Notes: generated from the letters alone by a model not told the origin. 64,000 nucleotides of DNA from Streptomyces fumigatiscleroticus (GCF_014647975.1 NZ_BMQF01000018.1:124001-188000); one strand, 5' to 3'. Counted from the first letter of the stretch, positions 14,716 through 25,878 are shown. Translations and numbers: made by a program.

Positions 14716-17525
14716 CTGCTTGCCTCCTCGACGGTGCCCCCCGTGGCTTCTTCGGATGACGCGTTCTCGGTGGCCGGCGCCTCGTGGCGGCCCGTCTGCT
14801 CGGCGATCTCCGCCTCGACGTCACGCCGCCCGGCCTGTGCCCCCCGGTGGAACCCGCCCAGGCGGCGGCGGAGCGCCTCGGCGTCGACGGAGCCCGTGCG
14901 CTGTCGCGGTTCCGGCACGGGTCCGGTGATCCTGGGGGTCCGCTTGGGCAGACCCTTGTCGGTGACGGGCTCGGGGGGTTCCTGCCCTTCGTCCGGAGCG
15001 CGCTCGTGCGTGTCGGGGCCGATCGCGTACGGGTCCGCGGCGGCCTCGGCGGCCTCGGCGGCCTCGGCGGCCTCGGCGGCGGGTGGCGGGGGCTCCGGGA
15101 GCAGGAGCTCCATCGTGGTCTCGGCCGGCCGCTCCACCGGCGGCGCGGACTCGGCCGGCTCCGGTACCGGTGCCGGTGCGGGTGCGGGTGCCTCCTGCGC
15201 TTCCCCCGCGGGTTCCCGCGGCTCGGCCGGCGGCTCGGCGGGGTCCGCCGGGCCGGCCTCCGGGGCCCCCGAGCGCCGTACGGCCTTCTCCGCCAGGGCG
15301 ACCAGCGGGTCGTCGCTCTCGGAGCGGCCGTGCAGGACGTTGGAGTTGGCCTCCGCGTCCGCGCCCGGCAGGGAGAAGGTCTGCGTGCCGTCGGCCACGA
15401 ACGCCGCCGGCGGCACGGCCGCGGCCGGCGCCGCCGCGAGCAGCGTCTCCGGCAGTACGACCACGGCCGCGATGCCGCCCTGCTTCTGCTCGCGCAGCTG
15501 GACCCGCGCCCCGTGCCGGTGCGCGAGGCGGGCCACCACGTACAGGCCGAGGCCGAGGCCGTCCTCGCCCTCCTGGTCGTGCGGGGCGTCCGGGTCGGGG
15601 TCGGCGAGGCGGGAGTTGAGCCGGTCGAGGCGCTCCCCGGCCATGCCGATGCCCTCGTCCTGGACGGAGAGCATGACCTCGCCGTTCTCCAGCAGCCAGC
15701 CGGAGACCTCGACGGGCAGGTCGGGCGGGGAGAACGAGGTGGCGTTCTCCATGAGCTCGGCCAGCAGATGGCTGAGGTCGTCGGCGGCGAACCCGGCGAC
15801 GTGCGCGTGCGGCGGCAGCGCGGCGATGCGGACCCGGTCGTACCGCTCGATCTCGCTGACGGCGGCGCGTACGACGTCCACCAGCGGCACGGGCCCGGCG
15901 CTGTGCTGGACGTGCTCGGTGCCGGCCAGGACGAGCAGGTTCTCGCTGTGCCGCCGCATGACCGTGGCGAAGTGGTCGAGCTTGAAGAGGGTGGAGAGGC
16001 GGTCCGGGTCCTGCTCGCGGTCCTCCAGGCTCTCGATGACGGCGAGCTGCCGCTCGACCAGCCCGAGTGTGCGCAGCGCGAGGTTGACGAAGGTGCCGCC
16101 GATGCTCTTGCGGAGCTGCTCCAGCCGGCCGGCGGAGGCGTCGAGTTCGGCGCGCAGCTCCTCGCGGGCGTCGGCCATCTTCTGCCGCTGGTTGACCAGG
16201 TGCTTGCGGTCGGCCTCCAGCGTGGTGACCCGCTCGGCGAGGGCGACGGCGTGCGCGTGCAGCGCGTTGACGGAGCGCACGGCCCGGGCGAACTCGTCGT
16301 TGCGGCCGGTGAAGGTGATGGGCTCCTCGGCGGCGGGGTTCTCCGCCTCGGCGAGCCGGGCGGAGCCCCGGCGCAGCACGGACAGCGGCCGCGTCAGACT
16401 GCGGGCCATGGCCGTGGCGACGCCGACGGCGATCAGCATCAGGGCGCCGAGGACCGCGATGCGGATCTCCAGCGCGATGACGTCGTCGTCGCGGAGCTGC
16501 TCCAGGTCCTTGATGCGGCGGTCGTAGAGGGCGGACTCCACGCCGCGCATCGTCTCGATCCGGGCGGACAGCGCCGCGTCCACCTTCTTGACACCGGTGC
16601 CGAGATCGTCGTCGTCGAGCGTGGGCTGGTCGGTGAGGGCGGCCAGGTACTTCTCGGCGGCGTCGACCTCGGGTCCGGTGACCGTGGACGTGTACCGCGT
16701 CCGGGCGTCCTTTGTCGCGCCCTCGCGGAAGTCGGCGAGGGCGGCGTCGGAGCGCAGCCGGGCCTGCTGGGCGGCGGCGGTGAGGGCGTCGCGCTGCTCG
16801 GCGTCGGAGGAGGTGGTGGCGGTGGCCGGCAGACCGGTGACCGGGTCGTAGACGGTCCGGGTGCTCGTCGGCACGCTGAGCGCGGCGAGCAGCAGCCCGC
16901 GGGTGGCGGCGGCCTGCTGTACGGCGGAGTCCAGCTCGGCCAGGGCGTACGCGCCGGCGCCCGCGCGGGGCGGCAGCTTCTCGGCCAGCTGCTCGGCGAG
17001 CCGGTGGAGTTCGGTGATGGCGGCCGAGTAGGCCTCGTGGGCCTGGAGCGCGGTGCTCTTACCGGTGAGCGCGGCCCTGCGCACGGCCGCGATGCCGTCG
17101 AGGTCCGCGCGCAGCGCGGCGGGGGTGTCGGTGTCGGCGCGCAACTCCTCGACCTGCCGGTCCACACGGGCGCTCTGCTGCTCGGAGGGCGCCTTGGACT
17201 CGGGACGTCCGGCCGCGATGTAGGGGGTGACCTCGTCCCGTTCGTCGGCGAGGGAGTGGGCGAGCGCGAGGGCGTCCTGGGTCTGACCGGCGAGCGTCAC
17301 CAGCTCCTGGCTGTCACCGACCTGGCCGGAGGCCGCGACGACCGAGGGGGCGCCCGCCCCGGCGATGGCGGCGGCGACGACCGCCACGGCGATGATCAGG
17401 CGGTTGCGCACATGGGTCGGGCGGCCCTTGCCGACGGGGGTGCCGGGAGCCTGCTCCGTGCCCCCTGCGGAGGCCGTCTGCTTGCCTGTGCGACGAGGCC
17501 GCGTCTTCTGCACCGGTGCTCGCAT
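14712..17525 (-). CDS. cvnA: Conservon nitrate/nitrite-type sensor kinase (CvnA)
   Basis: Protein of 937 residues. It has TM1 at about 43-65, a ~290-residue extracytoplasmic NIT-like helical sensor, TM2 at about 357-380, and a HAMP segment. A dimerisation region lacks a standard HisKA H-E/D-x-x-R motif. The ATPase domain has N box ELMENATSFSPP, G1 DEGIGMAG and G2 GLGLGLYVVARLAHRHG. The last ~250 residues are a Pro/Ala/Glu-rich disordered tail containing an (AAE) run. It senses an unknown signal and works with the three overlapping genes downstream. ATG at 17525 lies about 400 bp from the divergent PP2C gene. Confidence 0.93.
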   Translation of the reverse strand: MRAPVQKTRPRRTGKQTASAGGTEQAPGTPVGKGRPTHVRNRLIIAVAVVAAAIAGAGAPSVVAASGQVGDSQELVTLAGQTQDALALAHSLADERDEVTPYIAAGRPESKAPSEQQSARVDRQVEELRADTDTPAALRADLDGIAAVRRAALTGKSTALQAHEAYSAAITELHRLAEQLAEKLPPRAGAGAYALAELDSAVQQAAATRGLLLAALSVPTSTRTVYDPVTGLPATATTSSDAEQRDALTAAAQQARLRSDAALADFREGATKDARTRYTSTVTGPEVDAAEKYLAALTDQPTLDDDDLGTGVKKVDAALSARIETMRGVESALYDRRIKDLEQLRDDDVIALEIRIAVLGALMLIAVGVATAMARSLTRPLSVLRRGSARLAEAENPAAEEPITFTGRNDEFARAVRSVNALHAHAVALAERVTTLEADRKHLVNQRQKMADAREELRAELDASAGRLEQLRKSIGGTFVNLALRTLGLVERQLAVIESLEDREQDPDRLSTLFKLDHFATVMRRHSENLLVLAGTEHVQHSAGPVPLVDVVRAAVSEIERYDRVRIAALPPHAHVAGFAADDLSHLLAELMENATSFSPPDLPVEVSGWLLENGEVMLSVQDEGIGMAGERLDRLNSRLADPDPDAPHDQEGEDGLGLGLYVVARLAHRHGARVQLREQKQGGIAAVVVLPETLLAAAPAAAVPPAAFVADGTQTFSLPGADAEANSNVLHGRSESDDPLVALAEKAVRRSGAPEAGPADPAEPPAEPREPAGEAQEAPAPAPAPVPEPAESAPPVERPAETTMELLLPEPPPPAAEAAEAAEAAEAAADPYAIGPDTHERAPDEGQEPPEPVTDKGLPKRTPRITGPVPEPRQRTGSVDAEALRRRLGGFHRGAQAGRRDVEAEIAEQTGRHEAPATENASSEEATGGTVEEASS

Positions 17526-17926
17526 TCCTGAACTCGTGTACCCATGGGCCCGGGTGGCGCTCCGTCAAATGGCCGATCGGCGCGCCTTCCCCCGAGCTCT
17601 CGGCTTCGCTCGAGCGGGGAGGGCCTCCACCGGATCCCGACCCTCCCAGTGCCGGTGAGCGGCGCGCGCCCATCACCTGACCCGCCACCCGAAGGAGTGA
17701 ACATCGGAGGGGAGTTGAGGGGCAAGTTCCTGTGGCGCTTGCCATGGCCTGGTGTGGCGCGCCGGTTGGACGTCTGCGGCGGGGCGGTGGCAATATTCGC
17801 CGCCACTCATTCCCGGAGTGCTGCATTCCCTCCCAAACCCGGCGCCTGACCTGCACGGCCGCAACCGCGCCGCAATCGATGCCAGCCTTTTGCGAAGCTT
17901 GTGAAGGGCTCGTGCAGACTGGCCGG
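17526..17926. other. 401-bp divergent intergenic region between cvnA and the PP2C gene
   Basis: No gene is supported here. The region holds an interspersed hairpin element (see the next entry) and an AT-richer stretch near 17700-17730. The last 60 bases before the PP2C start include TTGCGAAGC and TTGTGAAGG, possible -35 sequences for rightward transcription. The frame that runs open from 17732 into the PP2C gene has no ribosome site and looks spurious. Confidence 0.6.
17586..17624 (+). repeat. Copy of a Streptomyces interspersed hairpin element
   Basis: The sequence reads CCTTCCCCCGAGCTC, TCGGCTTCGCTCGAG, CGGGGAGGG. The ends pair (CCCC...GGGG and CGAGC...GCTCG). From memory this is a very common intergenic repeat in Streptomyces. 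A related copy in the opposite orientation lies at 61666-61702 inside the sigH coding region. Confidence 0.6.
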
Positions 17927-18712
17927 ATGCATACGGAACTCGTCTCGGAGCCGGGTGACCCGGGCCGCCCCAACGAGGACTTCGCGAGCGTCGCGCTGCC
18001 CGCTTCCGGACAGGGCGGCGCGCTCGTCGTGCTGGACGGGGTGACACCGCCGAGAAGCGGAACGGGCTGTCTGCATTCCGTCCCCTGGTTCACCGCGCGC
18101 CTCGGCGGCACGCTGACCGAACTGACCGTTTCACTCCCGGATGTTCCTCTCGCCGAAGCCCTTTCCCGCGCCCTCGCGCATACCGCCGCGGCACATGCGG
18201 AAACCTGTGACCTTTCTCACCCGCGCACTCCTCAGGCGACCGTGGTGCTGGCCCGCTGGTCACCGGCTGCGGTCGAGTACCTGGTGCTGTCGGACTCGGC
18301 CCTGCTGGTGGAGTCGCCGGACGGTACGGTCACGGCCCTGCTGGACGACCGGCTGGCCCGGCTGCCCCGCGCGGCCCTGGCCACGGACGCGCTGGTGGAC
18401 TCCACCGTCCGCAACAAGGAGGGCGGCTTCTTCACGGCCGCCGCCGATCCTGCCGTGGCGGCGCGGGCGGTGACGGGCACGCTGCCGCGCGGCGAGGTGC
18501 GCGCCCTGGCGGCGCTGACGGACGGTGCCACGCGGTGGGTGGAGCGCTTCCGCGAGGGCGGCTGGGCGGACTGCTTCACCTTCGTGCGCAAGGAAGGGGC
18601 GCGGGCGCTGGTGGACCGGGTGCGGGCGCTGGAACGGGCGGAGGCCGAACGGGGGCTGCCGGCCCGGGGCAAGCGGCACGACGACGCGACGGTGATCTTC
18701 GCGGAGCTGTGA
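17927..18712 (+). CDS. PP2C-like serine/threonine phosphatase family protein
   Basis: Protein of 261 residues. Landmarks of the PP2C/DUF4135-like bacterial group are RPNEDFASVAL near the N-terminus, ALVVLDGVTPPR (metal-binding Asp), VEYLVLSDSALLVE, RALAALTDGATRWVE and the C-terminal KRHDDATVIFAEL with paired Asp ligands. All the expected acidic positions are present, so it may be active. ATG at 17927 begins the protein close to the RPNED motif, which favours it over the longer frame. It is divergent from the conservon, so a role in reversing conservon phosphorylation is possible but unproven. Confidence 0.82.
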   Translation: MHTELVSEPGDPGRPNEDFASVALPASGQGGALVVLDGVTPPRSGTGCLHSVPWFTARLGGTLTELTVSLPDVPLAEALSRALAHTAAAHAETCDLSHPRTPQATVVLARWSPAAVEYLVLSDSALLVESPDGTVTALLDDRLARLPRAALATDALVDSTVRNKEGGFFTAAADPAVAARAVTGTLPRGEVRALAALTDGATRWVERFREGGWADCFTFVRKEGARALVDRVRALERAEAERGLPARGKRHDDATVIFAEL

Positions 18713-19362
18713 CCCCACCCGGCGCGAGCCGCCCGGCGCGAGCCGCCCGGGGCGGGCCACCCGGGGCGGTCCGGGGCGGGCCACCGGCACGGGCCACCCG
18801 GGGCGAGATCCGGCGCGTGTGCCCGGGGCGAGCCGCGGGCGCGTGTGCCCGGGGCGAGCCGCCCGACACGGGCCAACCGGCGCGAGCCGCCCGGGGCGAG
18901 CCACCCGGGGCGAGCCACCTGACACGGGCCACTCGGGGCGAGATCCGGCGCGGGCGCCCGACACGGGCCGACCGGCGCGAGCCGCCCGGGGTGAGCCAAC
19001 CGGCACGGGCTACCAGACACGGGCCAATCCGGGCGGGCCAACCGGGGCGAGATCCGGCACGGGCCAACCGGCGCGAGCCGCCCGGGGTGAGCCACCCGGG
19101 GCGAGCCACCTGACACGGGCCACTCGGGGCGAGATCCGGCACGGGCGCCCGGGGCGAGCCGCCCGACACGGGCCAACCGGCGCGAGCCAACCGGCACGGG
19201 CCACCCATGGCGAGATCCGGCGCGGGCGCCCGGGGCGAGTCAACCGGCACGGGCTACCCGGCGCGGGCCAACCGGCACGGGCTACCCGACACGGGCCAAT
19301 CCGGGCGGGCCAACCGGGGCGAGATCCGGCACGGGCCACCCGGCACGGGCCAACCGGCGCGG
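18713..19362. repeat. 650-bp minisatellite of degenerate 12-14-bp units
   Basis: The whole gap between the PP2C stop and the MarR stop is built from short units such as CGCGAGCCGCCCGG, CACGGGCCAACCGG, GGCGAGCCACCCGG and the shorter GGCGAGATCCGG, about 47 in all. Higher-order duplication is visible: a block beginning CGAGCCACCTGACACGGG occurs at about 18911 and 19102 (191 bp apart). Another block containing GACACGGGCCAATCCGGG occurs at about 19016 and 19288 (272 bp apart). Frames stay open on both strands, but no ribosome sites or protein motifs are found, so it is called non-coding. Confidence 0.85.
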
Positions 19363-19857
19363 CTACCTCTCCGTGCTCCGGTTCAGCTGGTGCAGCAGCC
19401 GGGCCAGTTCGGAGACCTCGCGGGGATCCCAGTCGGCGAGCCGGCGGGCGTAGCGCTCCCGGCGGGCCTCCCGCACCCTGCTCACCCGGGCGTGGCCCTC
19501 CTCGGTGAGGGCGACCAGCCAGGCGCGGCCGTCGGCGGGGTCGGGCTCGCGGGCGACGAGCCCGAGATCCTCCAGGGCACGCAGCTGGCGGGACATCGTG
19601 GCCTTGCCGACGCCGATGTAGGCGGCGAGCGCGGTGGCCCGCTGCCCGCCGCACTCGTCCAGCCGCACCAGGAGGCCGTACGCGGCGGGCTCCAGGTCCG
19701 GGTGGACCTCGCGCGCCATCTCCCCCTGGTTGGCCCGGGCCCGGCGGAGCAGTACCGTCAACTCGCGCTCCAGCGCCAGGAAACCCGGCTGCTCCGTACC
19801 GGCCCCGGACACCTCGGGTCCGACTCGGTGTCCGGCACCGTTCGCCTCTTCGTGCAC
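19363..19857 (-). CDS. MarR-family transcriptional regulator
   Basis: Protein of 164 residues. The winged-helix core is complete: PAAYGLLVRLDECGGQRATALAAYIGVGKATMSRQLRALEDLGLVAREPDPADGRAWLVALTEEG. This gives the MarR recognition helix and DGR wing. GTG at 19857. No adjacent enzyme or transporter on its strand identifies its ligand. Its 3' end abuts the minisatellite, so it may read into or be terminated by that array. Confidence 0.9.
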   Translation of the reverse strand: MHEEANGAGHRVGPEVSGAGTEQPGFLALERELTVLLRRARANQGEMAREVHPDLEPAAYGLLVRLDECGGQRATALAAYIGVGKATMSRQLRALEDLGLVAREPDPADGRAWLVALTEEGHARVSRVREARRERYARRLADWDPREVSELARLLHQLNRSTER

Positions 19858-20014
19858 GTCAGTCCCTGCCTCGGTTTTCCCGCTGCTGAAAGTTTCCGTC
19901 GGACGCCGTCATTGCCACAGGTGGGCCAGTATTTCGCAGGCTTAGACCAACGGCAGCCTCCGGACCCCCTTCCGCACGGCGGTCTACGTGCGTAGCGTCG
20001 TCGGGGGGCCGCTG

Positions 20015-20032
20015 CTGGCATGCGCATGCCAG
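20015..20032. promoter_or_regulatory. Perfect 18-bp palindrome upstream of the lysozyme gene
   Basis: CTGGCATGCGCATGCCAG is its own reverse complement without a spacer. It lies 113 bases before the GH25 start and 158 bases before the MarR start, between the divergent genes. The size and symmetry fit a dimeric repressor site, possibly for the adjacent MarR protein. No regulator is assigned. Confidence 0.55.
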
Positions 20033-20144
20033 TGGAGCCCCGGCGGCCGTGCCCCCGGGTCGACGGCGACCCGCTCCCCCCCTGGCCCGGCCGGCCAGTC
20101 CGCGCTTTCCCCACCGAGCACCACCGAGCCCTCGGAGGCACGTC

Positions 20145-20966
20145 ATGCCCGTGCTCAGATCCGGACCGGCCCCCGCCCGGCGCCTCGCCGCCGTGACAGG
20201 GATGCTGCTCGCCGCGTTCTCCCTCCTGTTCACCTCCCCCGCGTCCGCCGCCGGCACACCCGCCCGCGGCTCCGCCACCATGGGCATGGGCGTCCTGGCC
20301 CACGACGGCGCGAAGGGCACGCCCACCACCGGTGACGCCAGCCAGACCGAAGGCGTCGACGTCTCCAGCCACCAGGGCAACGTCGCCTGGTCGACCCTGT
20401 GGAACAGCGGGGTCAAGTGGGCCTACACGAAGGCCACCGAGGGGACGTACTACACCAACCCGTACTTCGCCCAGCAGTACAACGGCTCCTACGACGTCGG
20501 CATGATCCGCGGCGCCTACCACTTCGCCACGCCGGACACCACCGGCGGCGCCACCCAGGCCAACTACTTCGTCGACCACGGCGGCGGCTGGTCCGCGGAC
20601 GGCAGGACGCTGCCGGGTGTGCTGGACATCGAGTGGAACCCGTACGGGGCCTCCTGCTACGGCAAGTCGCAGAGCGCGATGGTCACCTGGATCCGTGACT
20701 TCCTTGACCAGTACAAGGCGCGCACCGGCCGGGACGCCGTCATCTACACCGCCACCACCTGGTGGTCCTCGTGCACCGGCAACTACAGCGGCTTCGCCGG
20801 GACCAACCCGCTGTGGGTCGCCCGCTACGCCTCGACGGTGGGGACGCTGCCGGGCGGCTGGTCGTTCTACACCATGTGGCAGTACACGTCCTCGGGTCCG
20901 ACGGTCGGGGACCACAACAAGTTCAACGGGGCGCTGGACCGGGTGGTCGCCCTGGCCAACGGCTGA
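20145..20966 (+). CDS. Secreted GH25 lysozyme (N-acetylmuramidase, cellosyl type)
   Basis: Protein of 273 residues. The signal peptide (ARRLAAVTGMLLAAFSLLFTSPASAA) ends near residue 36. The GH25 domain begins EGVDVSSHQGNVAW and includes KWAYTKATEGTYYTNPYFAQQY, GMIRGAYHFATP and the catalytic D161/E163 pair in VLDIEWN. It ends with FYTMWQYTSSGPTVGDHNKFNGALDRV. It hydrolyses the MurNAc-GlcNAc bond of peptidoglycan. ATG at 20145 has GGAGG 6 bases upstream. It is followed by a strong hairpin terminator. Confidence 0.95.
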   Translation: MPVLRSGPAPARRLAAVTGMLLAAFSLLFTSPASAAGTPARGSATMGMGVLAHDGAKGTPTTGDASQTEGVDVSSHQGNVAWSTLWNSGVKWAYTKATEGTYYTNPYFAQQYNGSYDVGMIRGAYHFATPDTTGGATQANYFVDHGGGWSADGRTLPGVLDIEWNPYGASCYGKSQSAMVTWIRDFLDQYKARTGRDAVIYTATTWWSSCTGNYSGFAGTNPLWVARYASTVGTLPGGWSFYTMWQYTSSGPTVGDHNKFNGALDRVVALANG

Positions 20967-21019
20967 CGCACGGCCGCCGTACGGCCGCCGCACAGCCGCC
21001 GTACGGCCGGCACACGGAG

Positions 21020-21053
21020 AAGGCCCGGGTCTCCCTCACGGAACCCGGGCCTT
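21020..21053. terminator. Bidirectional terminator between the lysozyme gene and lon
   Basis: An 11-bp perfect stem, AAGGCCCGGGT at 21020-21030 and ACCCGGGCCTT at 21043-21053, with a 12-base loop. It lies between two convergent genes (stops at 20966 and 21075) and can serve both. Confidence 0.85.
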
Positions 21054-21074
21054 CCCCTCATCCGATGACGTCCG

Positions 21075-23489
<2,415 letters not shown>

Positions 23490-23510
23490 GATCTCCCCTT
23501 CGGCAGTCAA

Positions 23511-23531
23511 GTTGAGCTATGCCGACTCAAT
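23511..23531 (-). promoter_or_regulatory. HAIR-like HspR operator upstream of lon
   Basis: GTTGAGC-N7-ACTCAAT on the + strand matches the HAIR consensus CTTGAGT-N7-ACTCAAG at 11 of 14 arm positions, with the 7-base spacer exact. It is centred about 32 bases upstream of the lon start codon, where a repressor would block the promoter or early transcription. The assignment to HspR rests on the known HAIR/HspR control of lon in a related Streptomyces. Confidence 0.7.
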
Positions 23532-23744
23532 GCCCAGGAGCCGCCGAATGTTCCCCGCCTTCTGTTCGCCCTGAGCGATCACCTCTTACGTCCCAGGTGA
23601 ACAGGGAGGACACCGGAACAACACCGCCGGGGCCGCCGTCATGCCCCCGCAACGCCTCTCACAGGCAACACCTGCACAATGCAAGCCCGCTCACAGCTTG
23701 TGCGGCGGACGGCGCGGGGGCGCCGGGGACTTGGGGGGCGCACG

Positions 23745-25283
23745 ATGACCGACGGACCGGGACACGGGCCGGCGAGGCGCGCACTGATCGCGGGGGCCGC
23801 GGTGGCGGCCGCGGGGGCGGCGGTCCCGCTGGTCGCCGGGGCGGCGGCGGGCGGCACGGCCGCCGGGCCGTCCGGGAGCGCTCCGGCCCGTACCGCGGCA
23901 CCCGCCGCGCCCGCCGCGCCCGCCGCCACCCGGTCCGCCTCGCGATCCGCCTCGCGATCCGCCTCCTCCGCTCCGGCCCGCCGTGCGCGCCGGAGCGACG
24001 ACCGGCCCAACATCCTGCTGGTGCTCACCGACGACCAGCCCAAGGACACCGACTGGGCGCTGCCGCAGACCCTGGACTGGCTCGGCGGGAACGGCGTCAC
24101 CTTCTCGCGCGCGCACGCCAACACCCCGCTGTGCGCACCCTCGCGGTCCTCGATCATGTCCGGCCGGTACGCGCACCACCACGGCGTGCTCGACACCCGC
24201 CACCCGTACCGCCTGGACCAGCGCACCACGGTCCAGCGCCGGCTGCACGAGGCGGGTTACCGCACCGGCCTGTTCGGCAAGTACCTCAACTACTGGCACA
24301 CCGGCGACAATCCGCCGCACTTCGACGAGTGGCTGCTCCAGGAACCGGTGCGTTACACCAACGGCCACTACAACGACAACGGCACCGTCAGGACCGTCCC
24401 CGGCTACAACACCACCGTCATCAAGGACCGCGCCCTGGACTTCATCGAACGGTCCCGGGACGACGACCGGCCCTGGTTCGCGTATGTCGCCACCCGGTCC
24501 GCGCACGAGGTCAACATCCCCGAGGAGAAGTACGCCGGCGTCCGGGTGCCCGAGTGGAAGGGCCGGCCGTCGGTCTTCGAGACCGGGAAGGCCGACAAGC
24601 CGCCGTTCCTGCGCCGGGCCGGGCACGGCTTCGCCCAGGGCAAGGCCCTGCGCGCCCGGCAGTTGCGCACCCTGCTCTCCGTGGACGACGCGATGCGCGA
24701 CTTCCGCGACAAGCTGCGCTCGCTGGGGCAGCTGGAGAACACGCTCGTGCTCTTCACCAGCGACCACGGCCTGTGCTGGGGGGACCACGGCTGGCTGCGC
24801 AAGTCGGTGCCGTACCGGCCGAGTCTGGAGGTGCCGTTCCTGCTCTCCTGGCCGGGCGGCGGGCTCGGCCGGGGAGAGCGGGACGACCGGCTCACCGGGC
24901 TGGTCGACATCGCGCCCACCCTGCTCGACGCGGCCGGCGTCACCCCGGACACCTCGCACGACGGCCACTCGCTGCTCGACCGCGGCAACGACCGGACCCA
25001 TCTGCTCGCCGAGTGGTGGTGGAACCAGCAGGACCAGCAGCCGATCCACAGCTGGGCGTCGCTGGTCGGCACGGCGGAGCAGTACACCGAGTACTACCGC
25101 GTCCGCCTCGGCGACGACGGCCGCCCGCGAGGCGACGGCAAGGTGCTCTTCCGCGAGTACTACGACCTGCGCGCCGATCCGTACCAGCTCAGGAATCTGC
25201 TGCACGGGGCGGACCCGGAGCAGGAACGCCGCCTGGGCGTCCCCGGCCTCGCACGACGACTGACAGCGGCCAGAAAGGCCTGA
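23745..25283 (+). CDS. Secreted sulfatase (alkaline-phosphatase superfamily)
   Basis: Protein of 512 residues. A twin-arginine-like leader (ARRALIAGAAVAAAGAAVP) precedes a long Ala/Pro/Ser linker. The catalytic domain starts RPNILLVLTDDQPKD (metal-binding Asp pair). It has CAPSR at residues 130-134, where the Cys is converted to formylglycine, and VLFTSDHGLCWGDHGW for metal binding. It hydrolyses an organic sulfate ester of unknown identity. ATG at 23745 has a G-rich ribosome site (GGGGGGCG). No sulfatase-modifying enzyme is encoded nearby, so activation must come from elsewhere. Confidence 0.9.
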   Translation: MTDGPGHGPARRALIAGAAVAAAGAAVPLVAGAAAGGTAAGPSGSAPARTAAPAAPAAPAATRSASRSASRSASSAPARRARRSDDRPNILLVLTDDQPKDTDWALPQTLDWLGGNGVTFSRAHANTPLCAPSRSSIMSGRYAHHHGVLDTRHPYRLDQRTTVQRRLHEAGYRTGLFGKYLNYWHTGDNPPHFDEWLLQEPVRYTNGHYNDNGTVRTVPGYNTTVIKDRALDFIERSRDDDRPWFAYVATRSAHEVNIPEEKYAGVRVPEWKGRPSVFETGKADKPPFLRRAGHGFAQGKALRARQLRTLLSVDDAMRDFRDKLRSLGQLENTLVLFTSDHGLCWGDHGWLRKSVPYRPSLEVPFLLSWPGGGLGRGERDDRLTGLVDIAPTLLDAAGVTPDTSHDGHSLLDRGNDRTHLLAEWWWNQQDQQPIHSWASLVGTAEQYTEYYRVRLGDDGRPRGDGKVLFREYYDLRADPYQLRNLLHGADPEQERRLGVPGLARRLTAARKA

Positions 25284-25331
25284 GGTCCACGGCCGACGGC
25301 AGCCGACACGGCAGCCCGAGAACCGGCGCCG

Positions 25332-25610
25332 CCCGCGCCCCGAAACCGACAGAGGACCGAGGCCCCCTGAGAACCGGTGCCGTCTGCGACCCGAGGCCCA
25401 CGGAGACCCGGGCCGCCCGCGCCCCGAAACCGACAGAGGACCGAGGCCCCCTGAGAACCGGTGCCGTCTGCGACCCGAGGCCCACGGAGACCCGGGCCGC
25501 CCGCGCCCCGAAACCGACAGAGGACCGAGGCCCCCTGAGAACCGGTGCCGTCTGCGACCCGAGGCCCACGGAGACCCGGGCCGCCCGCGCCCCGAAACCG
25601 GCAGAGGGCC
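25332..25610. repeat. 84-bp tandem repeat array after the sulfatase gene
   Basis: The segment CCCGCGCCCCGAAACCG recurs at 25332, 25416, 25500 and 25584, and CCCCCTGA at 25363, 25447 and 25531, an exact 84-bp period with three nearly identical units. The copies are almost identical in sequence, indicating recent expansion. The period equals 28 codons, so the frames stay open without any coding evidence. Confidence 0.9.
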
Positions 25611-25636
25611 GGAGTCACCCGAGAGCCGGGCCGACG

Positions 25637-25840
25637 GAAACCCGAGGCCGGCGGAAACCCGAGGCCGGCGGAAACCCGAGGCCGGCGGAGACCCGAAGCC
25701 CGCGGAGGACTGGGGCCGGCGGAGGACCGGGGCCGGCGGAAACCCGAGGCCGGCGGAGACCCGAAGCCCGCGGAGGACCGAGGCCGACGGAGGACCGGGG
25801 CCGGCAGAGGGCTGGGGCCCGCGGAGGACCGGGGCCGTCT
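25637..25840. repeat. 17-bp tandem repeat array (12 units)
   Basis: Units of the form GAAACCCGAGGCCGGCG, with variants GAGACCCGAAGCCCGCG and GAGGACCGGGGCCGGCG, begin every 17 bases from 25637 to 25824. Because 17 is not a multiple of three, reading frame cannot be what maintains it. Together with the 84-bp array it fills 25284-25878, which holds no gene, and it ends just before the stop of the TetR gene. Confidence 0.88.
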
Positions 25841-25878
25841 GCCCCGAGGTCCGAGGGCCCCCGCATCAGGCGCCCGTC

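Noticed and set aside
18260..19250. Long minus-strand frames (up to 321 residues) across the minisatellite
   Set aside because: Sequence is low complexity and built from 14-bp units; frames stay open because of base composition. They also run antisense to the PP2C gene.
19936..19951. DasR-like site (contains TAGACCA) upstream of the GH25 gene
   Set aside because: Only about 10 of 16 consensus positions match and the left half is poor; not convincing.
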